Shown here: positions 41,369 to 49,469 of the stretch, piece after piece
Numbering within the stretch: position 1 is the stretch's first letter
Layout: the number at the start of each line of letters is the position of its first letter
Origin: Phenylobacterium aquaticum
GTDB lineage: Bacteria > Pseudomonadota > Alphaproteobacteria > Caulobacterales > Caulobacteraceae
DNA: 64,000 nt
NCBI GenBank assembly: GCA_947378305.1
Contig: CANCJJ010000002.1
Location: 178,451-242,450, forward strand
Direction of reading: 5' to 3'
Notes under the pieces: model-generated
What the model was told of the DNA's origin: nothing
The model's input: the letters and a program-made list of their open reading frames with translations, nothing else
Databases searched by the model: none
Translations under genes and position numbers: made by a program

Positions 41369-42673
41369 TCATCGGGCAGAGATGGTTTCTGCACCTGTCT
41401 GGGCCTGTGCGAGCTCACGCCCCTGGCTCCAGGTTTCCACCACAGCCTCGGTCACGGCCTGCATGAAGGCCAGCCTTTCTGGCACGGGATGAGCGGTTCT
41501 GGCCATGAAGACGGCCACGGCATAGGTCTGTCCATCGGGGGCGGTGATTAGGCCCACGTCATTAATTCCGACCGTGGCCCCGCGAAAATCCTGCCCCGTG
41601 CCGGTCTTGTGCGCGATGGTCCAGTTCCGGGGCAATCCGCCCTTCAGGCGCCGCGGCCCGGTGGTGGCCTTGTGCATGGTGTCGAGAATCATTTGGGTTG
41701 ACTCAGGCGACAGCAGGGCTCCCCGTTTCAGGTCTGCCAGGGCCTGAACGACCCCTTCAGGCGTAGCCCCGTCATAGGGGGCGTCCAGATAGGCCTGCAG
41801 GGCCGCCTCACGCGTCTCCCGCGGCAGACGGGATCTGGCGGCATCAAACGCGCCATAGGGGGCCAGGTCAGGGCTCCAGACTAGGCCCGCAATGTGGGCC
41901 TGGAGGTGTTTCTCATCCTCAGCCAGCCGAATGCCTGAGAGGTATTTGCGTTGCAGATAGTCCCGCACGGCCGTTGGCCCGCCCACCAGGCTCATGAGCT
42001 TGTCATTGGCCGCATTGTCACTCTGGATCAGGGCCCTGTGCAGCAGGTCCCTCAGACTGGTCGAGTAGCCTTCGTCGGTAATGCGGTAGGAAATAGGCTG
42101 GTTGAAGACGCTCCGATCCGCTGGCCAGAGCGTCACCGTCTGGTCCAGTTCCATGCGCGATTGGTCGACGGCATCAAGGGTTGTAATGGCGACCCAGAGC
42201 TTGGAGACGCTCTGTTGGGGAAAGGGGGTCGAGCCCTTGACCGAGGCGACCCAGCCGGTGGAGACATCGCTGACCGCGACGCCAACCGGTTCCCCATAGG
42301 CCTCTGCCAAGGCCTCCAGCCGTGCCTGAAGCCCAGGCGGTGCCGGAGCATGGGGACGTACAGGCGGGGGGTCGGCCCGGGTGAGCCTGACATCGGGAGT
42401 CTGTTCGGCCCCTCTCAGGGTCGTTCCCAGGCTGGCGACCGCCGGGCTTAGCTGAATGGCCAGGACGGTCACGAGGGTAAGGCTAGCGACGATGACGATG
42501 GTCTTGGTGCGGTGTGCAAAGCCGGTCCCGCTGGCCAGAGCCCAGACGCCGTCGGCCATCGACCAGAAAACATCGCCAACAAACCGCCGCACCCGACCGG
42601 GGCCGCGATAGGGTTTGGTGTTCGGATCCGTCTGCATGAGGTGTTTGACGCCTGATCCGGGGGTGGCCGTCAA
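41369..42673 (-). CDS. Membrane-anchored serine hydrolase of the class A beta-lactamase fold
   Basis: A protein of up to 434 residues with a cytoplasmic basic N-terminus, one membrane segment (about 58-78), a Pro-rich linker and a periplasmic penicillin-recognising domain. The motifs are Ser155-Val-Ser-Lys158, Ser218-Asp-Asn220 and Lys356-Thr-Gly358. The class A ExxLN omega-loop glutamate is not evident, so it may be a PBP-like or non-lactamase hydrolase. The TTG at 42673 overlaps the stop of the upstream cation exporter gene; ATG 42637 is an alternative start. Whether it confers resistance cannot be told. Confidence 0.82.
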   Translation of the reverse strand: MTATPGSGVKHLMQTDPNTKPYRGPGRVRRFVGDVFWSMADGVWALASGTGFAHRTKTIVIVASLTLVTVLAIQLSPAVASLGTTLRGAEQTPDVRLTRADPPPVRPHAPAPPGLQARLEALAEAYGEPVGVAVSDVSTGWVASVKGSTPFPQQSVSKLWVAITTLDAVDQSRMELDQTVTLWPADRSVFNQPISYRITDEGYSTSLRDLLHRALIQSDNAANDKLMSLVGGPTAVRDYLQRKYLSGIRLAEDEKHLQAHIAGLVWSPDLAPYGAFDAARSRLPRETREAALQAYLDAPYDGATPEGVVQALADLKRGALLSPESTQMILDTMHKATTGPRRLKGGLPRNWTIAHKTGTGQDFRGATVGINDVGLITAPDGQTYAVAVFMARTAHPVPERLAFMQAVTEAVVETWSQGRELAQAQTGAETISAR

Positions 42674-43587
42674 GAGGGAGACGGGCTGGTAACCTCAATG
42701 GTGACGTGGCTGAGCTCTTTCAAGCCTGAAAGACAGGCATGGTAGTCAGACGTAGGGAGGGGCTCGGAGGTACTCAGCACCACAATTGCGGCATGATGGC
42801 CCGGACCAATCCTCCACAGGTGAAGGTCCAGTATGCGGCCCCCCCGCCCCTCGATCCGGCCGCGGATTTCCGAGGTCAGCTGGGCAGACGGATTGATATC
42901 CAGCAGGACCCGCCCCGCTCGACTCAAGATCTGCCAGGCAAAATGAGCGATCAGGCCGGCACCAGCGAGGGCGGCCAGGGGATCGGCCCAGGTCCAGTTC
43001 AGATACCGCCCGGCCACCAGGCTCCCCAGGGCCAGACTTGAGATCATGGCATCCGAGGCCAGGTGCAGGTGGGCCGCAGAGAGGTTCAGGTCCCCATCGC
43101 GATCATGAAGGTGCCGGGTCTTCGGGCGCAAAAGGGCCAGACAGACGAGGTTGATGCCCAGGGCGATCACCCCAAATCCAATCGCGCCGGGATAGTCCAC
43201 TTTTTGCGGGGTCAGGAGGAGTCCCAGACTTTCTGCACTGATCACCAGGGCAGTGACGCCCAATATGACCCCGTTTGCGAACCCGGCCAGATAGCCCACC
43301 TTGCCCGCACCAAAGGCAAACCGGGGGTCGTTGGCATAGGCCCGGGCCAGACGATAGGCGATGGCCGCCACAGTCAGGCTGGCAACATGGGCGGCCATGT
43401 GCAGCCCGTTGGCGACAAGAGCTATGGAATGGAAGGCGAGGCCGCCGACCAGTTCCAGCGCCATTGTCAGGAGGGAAATGCCGGCGACGATCCATGTCCG
43501 GCGCTCATTGCGGACATGATCAACCCCGAGATAGGTTTGATTATCCCTGTAGTCATCGATCGAGGGAGATGGGGTCAGGGGGGTCAA
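42670..43587 (-). CDS. DmeF-like cation diffusion facilitator
   Basis: A 305-residue CDF exporter with six predicted helices. The N-terminal YLGVDHVRNERRTW resembles the DmeF branch. Metal-site residues are His63 and His67 in helix 2 (HMAAH) and His175 and Asp179 in helix 5 (HLASD). DmeF proteins export Co2+ or Zn2+ using the proton gradient. The probable start is the TTG at 43587, only 33 bases from a Zur-like palindrome shared with the divergent G3E GTPase gene. It is followed by the serine hydrolase gene with overlapping codons. Confidence 0.85.
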   Translation of the reverse strand: MTPLTPSPSIDDYRDNQTYLGVDHVRNERRTWIVAGISLLTMALELVGGLAFHSIALVANGLHMAAHVASLTVAAIAYRLARAYANDPRFAFGAGKVGYLAGFANGVILGVTALVISAESLGLLLTPQKVDYPGAIGFGVIALGINLVCLALLRPKTRHLHDRDGDLNLSAAHLHLASDAMISSLALGSLVAGRYLNWTWADPLAALAGAGLIAHFAWQILSRAGRVLLDINPSAQLTSEIRGRIEGRGGRILDLHLWRIGPGHHAAIVVLSTSEPLPTSDYHACLSGLKELSHVTIEVTSPSPS

Positions 43588-43620
43588 AATGGCCTCGACG
43601 GACGCACCTTTGTGCTAGAA

Positions 43621-43637
43621 CTGTAATAATATAACAG
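43621..43637. promoter_or_regulatory. Zur-like operator palindrome
   Basis: CTGTAATAATATAACAG is an imperfect palindrome centred at 43629 with 14 of 16 arm positions matching, close to the proteobacterial Zur core TGTTATANTATAACA. It lies between the divergent exporter gene and the G3E GTPase gene, about 33 and 70 bases from their starts. The AT-rich core could overlap a -10 element. Confidence 0.65.
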
Positions 43638-43706
43638 CAAAACAGGGTCAAGATCGTGCGTGACTCCCCTGTTCCCTCCGGGCCTGACAATGACTAGATA
43701 ACGACC

Positions 43707-44765
43707 ATGACACAGAAAACTCCCGTTACCGTCCTGACCGGCTATCTCGGCGCAGGCAAGACAACCCTTCTGAACCGCATTCTGACCGAGGACCATGGCA
43801 AGCGTTATGCCGTCATCGTCAACGAGTTCGGTGAGGTCGGTATTGATAATGACCTGATCGTCGGGGCCGACGAAGAAGTCTTCGAAATGAACAATGGCTG
43901 CGTCTGCTGCACGGTTCGCGGCGACCTGATCCGGGTGCTCTCCGGCCTGATGAAACGCAAGGGTGGCTTTGACGCCATCATCGTTGAGACGACCGGGCTG
44001 GCCGATCCCGGCCCCGTCGCCCAGACCTTCTTCGTCGATGAAGATGTGCGGGCGCGGACAGAGCTTGATAGCGTCACTACGGTTGTTGATGCCCTGCACC
44101 TGCCCTTGCGCCTTGCCGATTCCCGGGAGGCGGTGGAGCAAATCGCCTTTGCCGACCAGATTGTCCTGAACAAGACCGACCTGGTCACCGAGGCCCAACT
44201 TCGCGATGTCGAGGCCCGGATCCGGCGCTTGAACCCCCTGGCCCCGATCCACCGGGCCCAGAGGTCGAATGTCCCGCTGGACCTGATTCTTGGCCGGGGT
44301 GGATTCGATCTCTCCCGGATTACGGAATTGCAGCCGGAATTCCTCAATCCTGCCCATGGCGAGGCAGGCCATGTCCATGATGAGGATTGCGACCATGACC
44401 ATGACCATGACCATCACGGGCACGATCATCACCACGATCATGACCATCCTCATGACCATGCGGCCGAGGCCGGCATTCGCGGGATCTCGCTGACCCTTGA
44501 CCGGCCCCTGAATGGCAACCGGGTTACGGCCTGGCTAAATGATATCCTTCAGGCCCAGGGCCCCGACATCTTGCGGGCCAAGGGCATTCTGGATGTGGCG
44601 GGTGAAAACCGACGCCTCGTCTTTCAGGCGGTGCACATGATTCTGGAAGGCGACTTCCAGGGCGATTGGAAGCCGGGCGATAATCGGTCGTCACGGATGG
44701 TCTTTATCGGCCGCAACCTCGATGAAGCTGCCTTGCGCGCCGGGTTCGAGGCCTGCGCCGCCTGA
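43707..44765 (+). CDS. G3E/COG0523 GTPase with His-rich metal-binding loop
   Basis: A 352-residue CobW-type GTPase. G1 GYLGAGKTT is at 12-20, the metal-binding CxCC motif is Cys65-Val-Cys67-Cys68, and NKTD is the G4 motif. A His/Asp-rich loop at about 229-252 joins the GTPase domain to a CobW_C domain. COG0523 proteins with these features are low-zinc metallochaperones in other bacteria, for example ZigA and ZrpW-type proteins. The Zur-like box in front agrees with this reading over cobalamin synthesis. Confidence 0.9.
   Translation: MTQKTPVTVLTGYLGAGKTTLLNRILTEDHGKRYAVIVNEFGEVGIDNDLIVGADEEVFEMNNGCVCCTVRGDLIRVLSGLMKRKGGFDAIIVETTGLADPGPVAQTFFVDEDVRARTELDSVTTVVDALHLPLRLADSREAVEQIAFADQIVLNKTDLVTEAQLRDVEARIRRLNPLAPIHRAQRSNVPLDLILGRGGFDLSRITELQPEFLNPAHGEAGHVHDEDCDHDHDHDHHGHDHHHDHDHPHDHAAEAGIRGISLTLDRPLNGNRVTAWLNDILQAQGPDILRAKGILDVAGENRRLVFQAVHMILEGDFQGDWKPGDNRSSRMVFIGRNLDEAALRAGFEACAA
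44391..44460 (+). repeat. GACCAT-based tandem repeat encoding a His/Asp tract
   Basis: A run of hexamers close to GACCAT, with CATCAC variants, inside the G3E GTPase gene. It encodes alternating His and Asp. Such a repeat can change length by slippage, altering metal-binding capacity. Confidence 0.8.
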
Positions 44766-44790
44766 TCCAGGAAAAATCGGCATAAAAAAA

Positions 44791-44814
44791 CCCGCCGGAG
44801 TTTCCACCGGCGGG
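44791..44814. terminator. Bidirectional rho-independent terminator
   Basis: Arms CCCGCCGG and CCGGCGGG enclose an 8-base loop, with an A-tract on the left and TTTT on the right. It lies between the convergent G3E GTPase and exbD genes and can serve both. Confidence 0.88.
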
Positions 44815-44837
44815 TTTTCTATGAGTCAGGCGAAGAC

Positions 44838-45266
44838 CTAGAGTTCTTCGTTAATCAGGGCGACCTGGAAATAGCCATTGCCCTGCAGGGTATTCATGAC
44901 GCGCATGAAGTCCCCGTAACGCACTGAACGGTCAGCGCGGATATAAACGCGCTCCTGGGTCGGGTCGGGCTTGTTAAGCTTGCGGGCCAGGTCGGCGGGC
45001 AGGGTTTCGACCGAGGTCGACATTTCGCCGATATAGACGCCGCCATTCTGGATATTGATGACCGTAGGCTCCTCGACCTTGGCCCCGGGCGGCGGCGGCA
45101 CGGCCGGCGGCAGGTCAAGCTTGATGGACACTGTGGCGGCCGGAATGGACACCATGAAGATGATGAGGAGCACCAGCATCACGTCCACGAAGGGCGTGAC
45201 GTTGATCTCGCTGTTTTGGCCGAGGTCGAACTTCCCGCCGCCACCGCCGCCCAGCTTCGCACCCAT
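44838..45266 (-). CDS. exbD: ExbD/TolR-family biopolymer transport protein
   Basis: A 142-residue ExbD: a Gly-rich cytoplasmic start, one membrane helix at about 26-44 with the essential Asp28 in PFVDVMLVLLIIF, then a periplasmic domain. It works with ExbB and TonB to power outer-membrane uptake. The ATG at 45266 has an AGGGGA ribosome site and was chosen over the frame start at 45365. No exbB or tonB lies beside it. Confidence 0.93.
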   Translation of the reverse strand: MGAKLGGGGGGKFDLGQNSEINVTPFVDVMLVLLIIFMVSIPAATVSIKLDLPPAVPPPPGAKVEEPTVINIQNGGVYIGEMSTSVETLPADLARKLNKPDPTQERVYIRADRSVRYGDFMRVMNTLQGNGYFQVALINEEL

Positions 45267-45406
45267 ATGAAAATCCCCTCTGTCGGGCCCACACGGGTGC
45301 CCACTAATCCTAGGCCACACCCTTCGCCAATCGAATCGAGATTGTAAAGCCCCAACCGTCGCCAAGAGGCGTTCCAGTTCGACTTCGGGGGCGCTATGCT
45401 TACGAC

Positions 45407-46372
45407 ATGAGCTATTCTTTTGATGCCTACATCACTGCCGCCCATTTTGATCACCAGGGTCTCGCCTACTTCGCCTTGGGCGACGGAAGCGTCCGCCTTG
45501 AGACGGGTGAAAGCCTTGCCGCCCATGCCGGTGCGGTGCTGTGCGCCGTCCCCCACCCCGGCGGACACGGAATATTGACGGGGGGCGATGATGGCCGACT
45601 GGTCTGGAGCCAGGCCTCTGGCCTGACGGAACTGGCGAGTCAGCCGGGCCGGTGGATTGATGCCCTGGCTGCCAGCGTCCAGTCCGGCCTGATTGCCTTT
45701 GCTGGCGGCCGCCAGGTCCAGGTTCTCGATATCAAGGACCCGGCCTTTGCGCGCCGGTTTGAGCATGAAAAGTCTGTCGCCGACCTGGCCTTTGATCCCA
45801 AGGGTCGACGCCTGGCGGCGGCAACCTATGGCGGGGCCTGGCTCTGGTACGCCCGGATCGCCGAACAGAAGCCGGAAGTCATGCACTGGGCCGGAAGCCA
45901 TGTTGCCCTTGCCTGGAGCCCGGATGGCAAGTTCCTGATGAGTGCCATGCAGGAAAACCAGCTGCATGGCTGGCGCGTGGCGGACGAAAAGAATCTGAAG
46001 ATGGGCGGCTATCCGGCCAAGGTCAAAAGCCTGACCTTCCTGTCCAAGGGCCAGATGCTGGCGACGTCCGGGGCCAATGGTGCGGTGATCTGGCCCTTTT
46101 CGGGTCCCGCTGGCCCCCTGGGAAAGCAGGCGGCAGAGGTGGGTTATGACGAGAGCGCCCTGGTTGTTCGCGTGGCTGGAACCCCCGGAGGCGGGCGGGT
46201 CGCGGCGGGGCTGGACGATGGACGGGTCTGGATTTGTGACCTTGCCGGCCAGAAGATCGACATGCTCAAGGCAGAGAAGGGCGCGCCCATTAGCGCCCTG
46301 GCCATGACGGACACCGGAAAGCGCCTGGCCTGGGGCGACGAGGACGGTGGCGCGGGCGTCTTTGAAATCTAG
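45407..46372 (+). CDS. WD40-like beta-propeller protein
   Basis: A 321-residue protein with about six or seven degenerate WD40 blades, seen in units such as GILTGGDDGRLVW, VADLAFDPKGRRLAAATYGGAWLW, VALAWSPDGKFLMSAMQ and RVAAGLDDGRVWI. There is no signal peptide, so it is probably a cytoplasmic scaffold. It lies just beyond the G3E GTPase, with only the opposite-strand exbD between, which may reflect a functional link with metal homeostasis; I cannot confirm that from sequence. Confidence 0.85.
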   Translation: MSYSFDAYITAAHFDHQGLAYFALGDGSVRLETGESLAAHAGAVLCAVPHPGGHGILTGGDDGRLVWSQASGLTELASQPGRWIDALAASVQSGLIAFAGGRQVQVLDIKDPAFARRFEHEKSVADLAFDPKGRRLAAATYGGAWLWYARIAEQKPEVMHWAGSHVALAWSPDGKFLMSAMQENQLHGWRVADEKNLKMGGYPAKVKSLTFLSKGQMLATSGANGAVIWPFSGPAGPLGKQAAEVGYDESALVVRVAGTPGGGRVAAGLDDGRVWICDLAGQKIDMLKAEKGAPISALAMTDTGKRLAWGDEDGGAGVFEI

Positions 46373-46393
46373 TCTTTGCGGCTGATCTCGCGG

Positions 46394-46882
46394 TCAGCCC
46401 GGCGGCAGTTTCCCTAGCCCTGTCAGGTCGATCACCGAATATGCACCGCGCTCCGGGGGCAGGCCAACTGGACGGTTGGCCCGGCAGATGGTGCCCGTTT
46501 TCAATGAGACAAGGCTGGCCGCGCCATCGGGGTCGGGCAGGGCAATAATGAGTTCGGACCCGTCAGTCGGCGCAGGGCCATCTTCCCCGGATGCGGGGGG
46601 GCGGGTGTCTTGCAGGTTGGTCGTGCGTGTCTTTTCCGGTCGTCTTGGGATGCGCACATAGGTGGCACCTTCAAGGCGCTCGGTGATCTCGGCTGGCCAT
46701 GATGAAATGGGGGGCATCTCGTCAAGGGGTGGGCCGGACAGGATCAGATTTGTGGGCCCTGTCTCCTTCAGCCCCTTGAAAGCCAGCCAAGACAGGTCCC
46801 CCCTCCGGATGAGGAAAAAATCCCCCGGCCGAAGATCGGCATAGTCGACAGGTTGGAATTGAATGCGGGCGGCTTCTGACAT
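46394..46882 (-). CDS. Unrecognised protein of 162 residues behind an FNR-type palindrome
   Basis: I do not recognise this soluble protein. The N-terminal third (residues 7-55) looks like a small beta-rich domain (VDYADLRPGDFFLIRRGDLSWLAFKG); a polar, Pro-rich linker at about 80-108 joins it to a second short domain. No cysteines bind metal in any recognisable motif. Its ATG at 46882 lacks a ribosome site and lies only 17 bases from a perfect palindrome. Downstream it converges with the WD40-like gene. Confidence 0.7.
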   Translation of the reverse strand: MSEAARIQFQPVDYADLRPGDFFLIRRGDLSWLAFKGLKETGPTNLILSGPPLDEMPPISSWPAEITERLEGATYVRIPRRPEKTRTTNLQDTRPPASGEDGPAPTDGSELIIALPDPDGAASLVSLKTGTICRANRPVGLPPERGAYSVIDLTGLGKLPPG

Positions 46883-46898
46883 TCAATCAAAATGTAAT

Positions 46899-46920
46899 TT
46901 AATTGATAATTATCAATTAA
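46899..46920. promoter_or_regulatory. Perfect 22-bp palindrome with FNR/FixK core
   Basis: The 22 bases are fully self-complementary and contain TTGATAATTATCAA at 46903-46916, an exact match to the FNR/FixK consensus TTGAT-N4-ATCAA. Its centre is 27 bases before the ATG of the unknown gene, and 46 bases past the nitroreductase stop. A Fur-like reading of the AT-rich core is the main alternative. Confidence 0.7.
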
Positions 46921-46965
46921 CGCTCAGCGGCCCCGGCTTGGAAATTCGCGCGACCGGCCAGATTT

Positions 46966-47628
46966 TTAGTCGAAGCCGCGCAGGTCCCCCCAGACCTCGA
47001 TGGGATCGCGGGCCGATCGCAGGGTATTGATGGGGGCGGTGTCGTCGCGCCAGCCCAGGGCCATGCCAGAAAAGACCATGTGATCTTCCGGGAGACCCAG
47101 GACGTCGGCCAGGGTCTGCGGGTATCTGGCCCAATATTCCTGGGCACATGTATCGAGCCCGCGCTCCACCGCCAGAAGCATGAAGGTCTGCATGAACATG
47201 CCTACATCCGACCATTGCGGGGGCCCGAGCTTGCGGTCCAGGCAGAAAAACAGTCCGACAGGGGCGCCAAACAGGTCCGCATTCTTTGCCAGTTGTCTGA
47301 GGCGCGCGGCCTTGTCCTCCCGGGGGATACCCAGGGTGGCATACAGGTCCTCCCCATTCTGGAACCGGCGGGTCCGGAAGGGGTCCCAAAGGTTTGGCGG
47401 ATAGACATCGTAGTCCGGGGTCTCTCCCAAGGGGTTCGCGGCCGCCCGGGCCTTGAGGTCCTGCAAGGCCTCGCCCGCCAGGACATAGACCCTCCAGGGC
47501 TGAAGGTTTCCCCCGGACGGGGACCGCGAAGCCGCCTGCAACATTTCCCGGATCAGGGCGGCGGGGGGCGTTTCCGGTTTGAAGGCGCGAATCGAGACCC
47601 TGCGGTCGACGGCATCACTGACATTCAT
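46966..47628 (-). CDS. Nitroreductase family protein
   Basis: A 220-residue FMN-dependent nitroreductase-fold enzyme: N-terminal RRVSIRAFKPETPP, the FMN-contact block SRSPSGGNLQPWRVYVL, and a C-terminal GMALGWRDDTAPINTLRS. Family members reduce nitro compounds, quinones or enones with NAD(P)H. The physiological substrate is unknown. It diverges from mtgA. Confidence 0.93.
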   Translation of the reverse strand: MNVSDAVDRRVSIRAFKPETPPAALIREMLQAASRSPSGGNLQPWRVYVLAGEALQDLKARAAANPLGETPDYDVYPPNLWDPFRTRRFQNGEDLYATLGIPREDKAARLRQLAKNADLFGAPVGLFFCLDRKLGPPQWSDVGMFMQTFMLLAVERGLDTCAQEYWARYPQTLADVLGLPEDHMVFSGMALGWRDDTAPINTLRSARDPIEVWGDLRGFD

Positions 47629-47744
47629 TGGGGCCTTGTCCTTACCTGTCCGAAAAATCTGCCGGTTGGGATGATGTTGAAAAAATCTCTAATTCAAGTG
47701 CCACGTCCATGATAGCGGGGAAGCAGTTGACCGCCTGAGACTCC

Positions 47745-48470
47745 ATGCCCACGTCCCACCTCCTGTCGAACCTCATGCGCCGCTTGTTTCGCGGCCTGAT
47801 CGGGCTCGGGCTTGTCTTCGGCATCATCGGCCCCGTGGTTGTCGTGGGCATCTACCGCCTCGTGCCGCCGCCCCTGACCTATCTGATGGTGCAGCGGACT
47901 CTGGAGGGCCAGGGCTTCCGGCGAACCTGGCGGCCGATCTCGGACATCTCTCCCGAACTCACGCGTTCGGTCATTGCCGCAGAAGATTCAGGCTTTTGCG
48001 CCCACCACGGATTCGATTTCAACGCCATGGAAAAGGCCCTGGCGCATAATGCCAAATCGGAAAAGGTGCGTGGAGGTTCGACCATAAGCCAGCAGACGGC
48101 CAAGAACGTTTTCCTCTGGCCTGACCGCTCCTATGTCCGCAAGGGACTCGAGGCCTATTTTACGGTCCTGATCGAGGGGCTCTGGGGCAAGCGCCGGATC
48201 ATGGAAGTCTATTTGAACAGCGTGGAATGGGGCCCAGGGGTCTATGGTGCCGAGGCGGCGGCGCGGAAGAACTTCGGGGTCAGTGCAGACAAGCTGACCT
48301 CGGCCCAGGCGGCCCGTCTGGCAGCCATCCTGCCCAGTCCGCTAAAATGGCGGGCGGCCAGGCCTGGACCCTATGTCCGGCGGCGCTCAGGCAGGATCGA
48401 CAGGGCGGCCGATACCGTCCGCAATCAGGGCCTGGCCCATTGTGTGCTGAACTCGGGCTCTTCACGATAG
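47745..48470 (+). CDS. mtgA: Monofunctional peptidoglycan glycosyltransferase MtgA
   Basis: A 241-residue GT51 enzyme with an N-terminal membrane helix (about 15-37), catalytic Glu80 in [14 protein letters not shown], and the [17 protein letters not shown] and [17 protein letters not shown] blocks. It polymerises lipid II into glycan strands without a transpeptidase domain. It stands alone on the plus strand and converges with an aldo/keto reductase gene. Confidence 0.96.
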   Translation: MPTSHLLSNLMRRLFRGLIGLGLVFGIIGPVVVVGIYRLVPPPLTYLMVQRTLEGQGFRRTWRPISDISPELTRSVIAAEDSGFCAHHGFDFNAMEKALAHNAKSEKVRGGSTISQQTAKNVFLWPDRSYVRKGLEAYFTVLIEGLWGKRRIMEVYLNSVEWGPGVYGAEAAARKNFGVSADKLTSAQAARLAAILPSPLKWRAARPGPYVRRRSGRIDRAADTVRNQGLAHCVLNSGSSR

Positions 48471-48495
48471 CCGAGCCTGTTAAATGACAAGGGCT

Positions 48496-49383
48496 CTAGA
48501 GGCGCGCCCAGGCCCGTGGGTCCAGGGCCGCAGGATCATCAATGGCCATGTCATCCCAGTCCAGATCAGGGGGTGGGCTGGCGGCGGCGGCGACCACAGC
48601 ATTCAGTTCCCGGGCCGAAGCCACGCCAACCAGAACGGCGCTCGCCTCCGGACGGGACAGGGCAAAACCCAGGGCCGCCTGGAGCGGATCGGACTTCCCC
48701 TCGGCAATCAGGCGCCGGGCGCGGGAAATTCGGGTCGCCGCCGCCTTGAGATGACTGGGGGCCCGGTCTGGCGGCAAGAGCAAGAGGCCATTCAGGAAGA
48801 TTGAGCGCAGGTGGACCTCCATGCCCAGACCCGCAATAGCCGCCAAAGTCCCGTCAATCAGCAGTCTCTGGTCCAGCAGACTGGCCGGGGCCTGGACGAC
48901 GTCAGGCCGGAATCGCCGGGCCAGGCCCAGGGGATCATCCGAGGCAAAGACCGAAATCCCGATCTTTCGGGTAACACCAGCGTCCTTGAGAGCCCGCAGG
49001 CGGTTCCACATGGCCTGACCGTGCGGGCCAAACAACTCAGAGGCGGTTGGAACAAATATGCACTCTGCCTGTTCGACCCCCAGTCGAGCCAGGGCCGCGC
49101 GGGCTTCCGCCTCGACCAGATCCGCACCCCGATCCGGCCGAACCGTCGAAATACAGACCTTGAAGGGCTGGGGGCGCGGCATGACTTCGCCAATATCCAG
49201 TTCCGCCTGAGGTGAACGGCCCGCCAGGTCGAAGACGCCCAGCCGGGCGCGGGCAGCGACTTCCAAAATATCGCCGACTTCGGCCTTGGCCGGACGGCCG
49301 CGCAGGGGCGGTCGATCGAGGCCAAACTGGCCCGATCCCAGTCCCAGTTTTGAAAGAAATTCGGTCATTTTGACAGAGTGCAC
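48496..49383 (-). CDS. Aldo/keto reductase family protein
   Basis: A 295-residue TIM-barrel protein of the aldo/keto reductase superfamily. It shows KLGLGSGQFGLDR at the N-terminus, KIGISVFASDDPL in the middle and ALGFALSRPEASAVLVGVASARELNAVVAA near the C-terminus. The Asp-Tyr-Lys-His tetrad is not clearly complete, so it may be a divergent member. The start is GTG 49383 or ATG 49368. It diverges from xdhC. Confidence 0.82.
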   Translation of the reverse strand: MHSVKMTEFLSKLGLGSGQFGLDRPPLRGRPAKAEVGDILEVAARARLGVFDLAGRSPQAELDIGEVMPRPQPFKVCISTVRPDRGADLVEAEARAALARLGVEQAECIFVPTASELFGPHGQAMWNRLRALKDAGVTRKIGISVFASDDPLGLARRFRPDVVQAPASLLDQRLLIDGTLAAIAGLGMEVHLRSIFLNGLLLLPPDRAPSHLKAAATRISRARRLIAEGKSDPLQAALGFALSRPEASAVLVGVASARELNAVVAAAASPPPDLDWDDMAIDDPAALDPRAWARL

Positions 49384-49469
49384 ACTGGCAGATTGAAATT
49401 CAGGCCCCCATTAAAAACGCAAATGCTTAAAGAACCGGTATCTGGAATCTTTCTGCGAGATTAAAATCC

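Noticed and set aside
41369..42673. Calling the serine hydrolase a resistance beta-lactamase
   Set aside because: SxxK, SDN and KTG are shared with other penicillin-recognising enzymes, and the class A omega-loop Glu is not evident.
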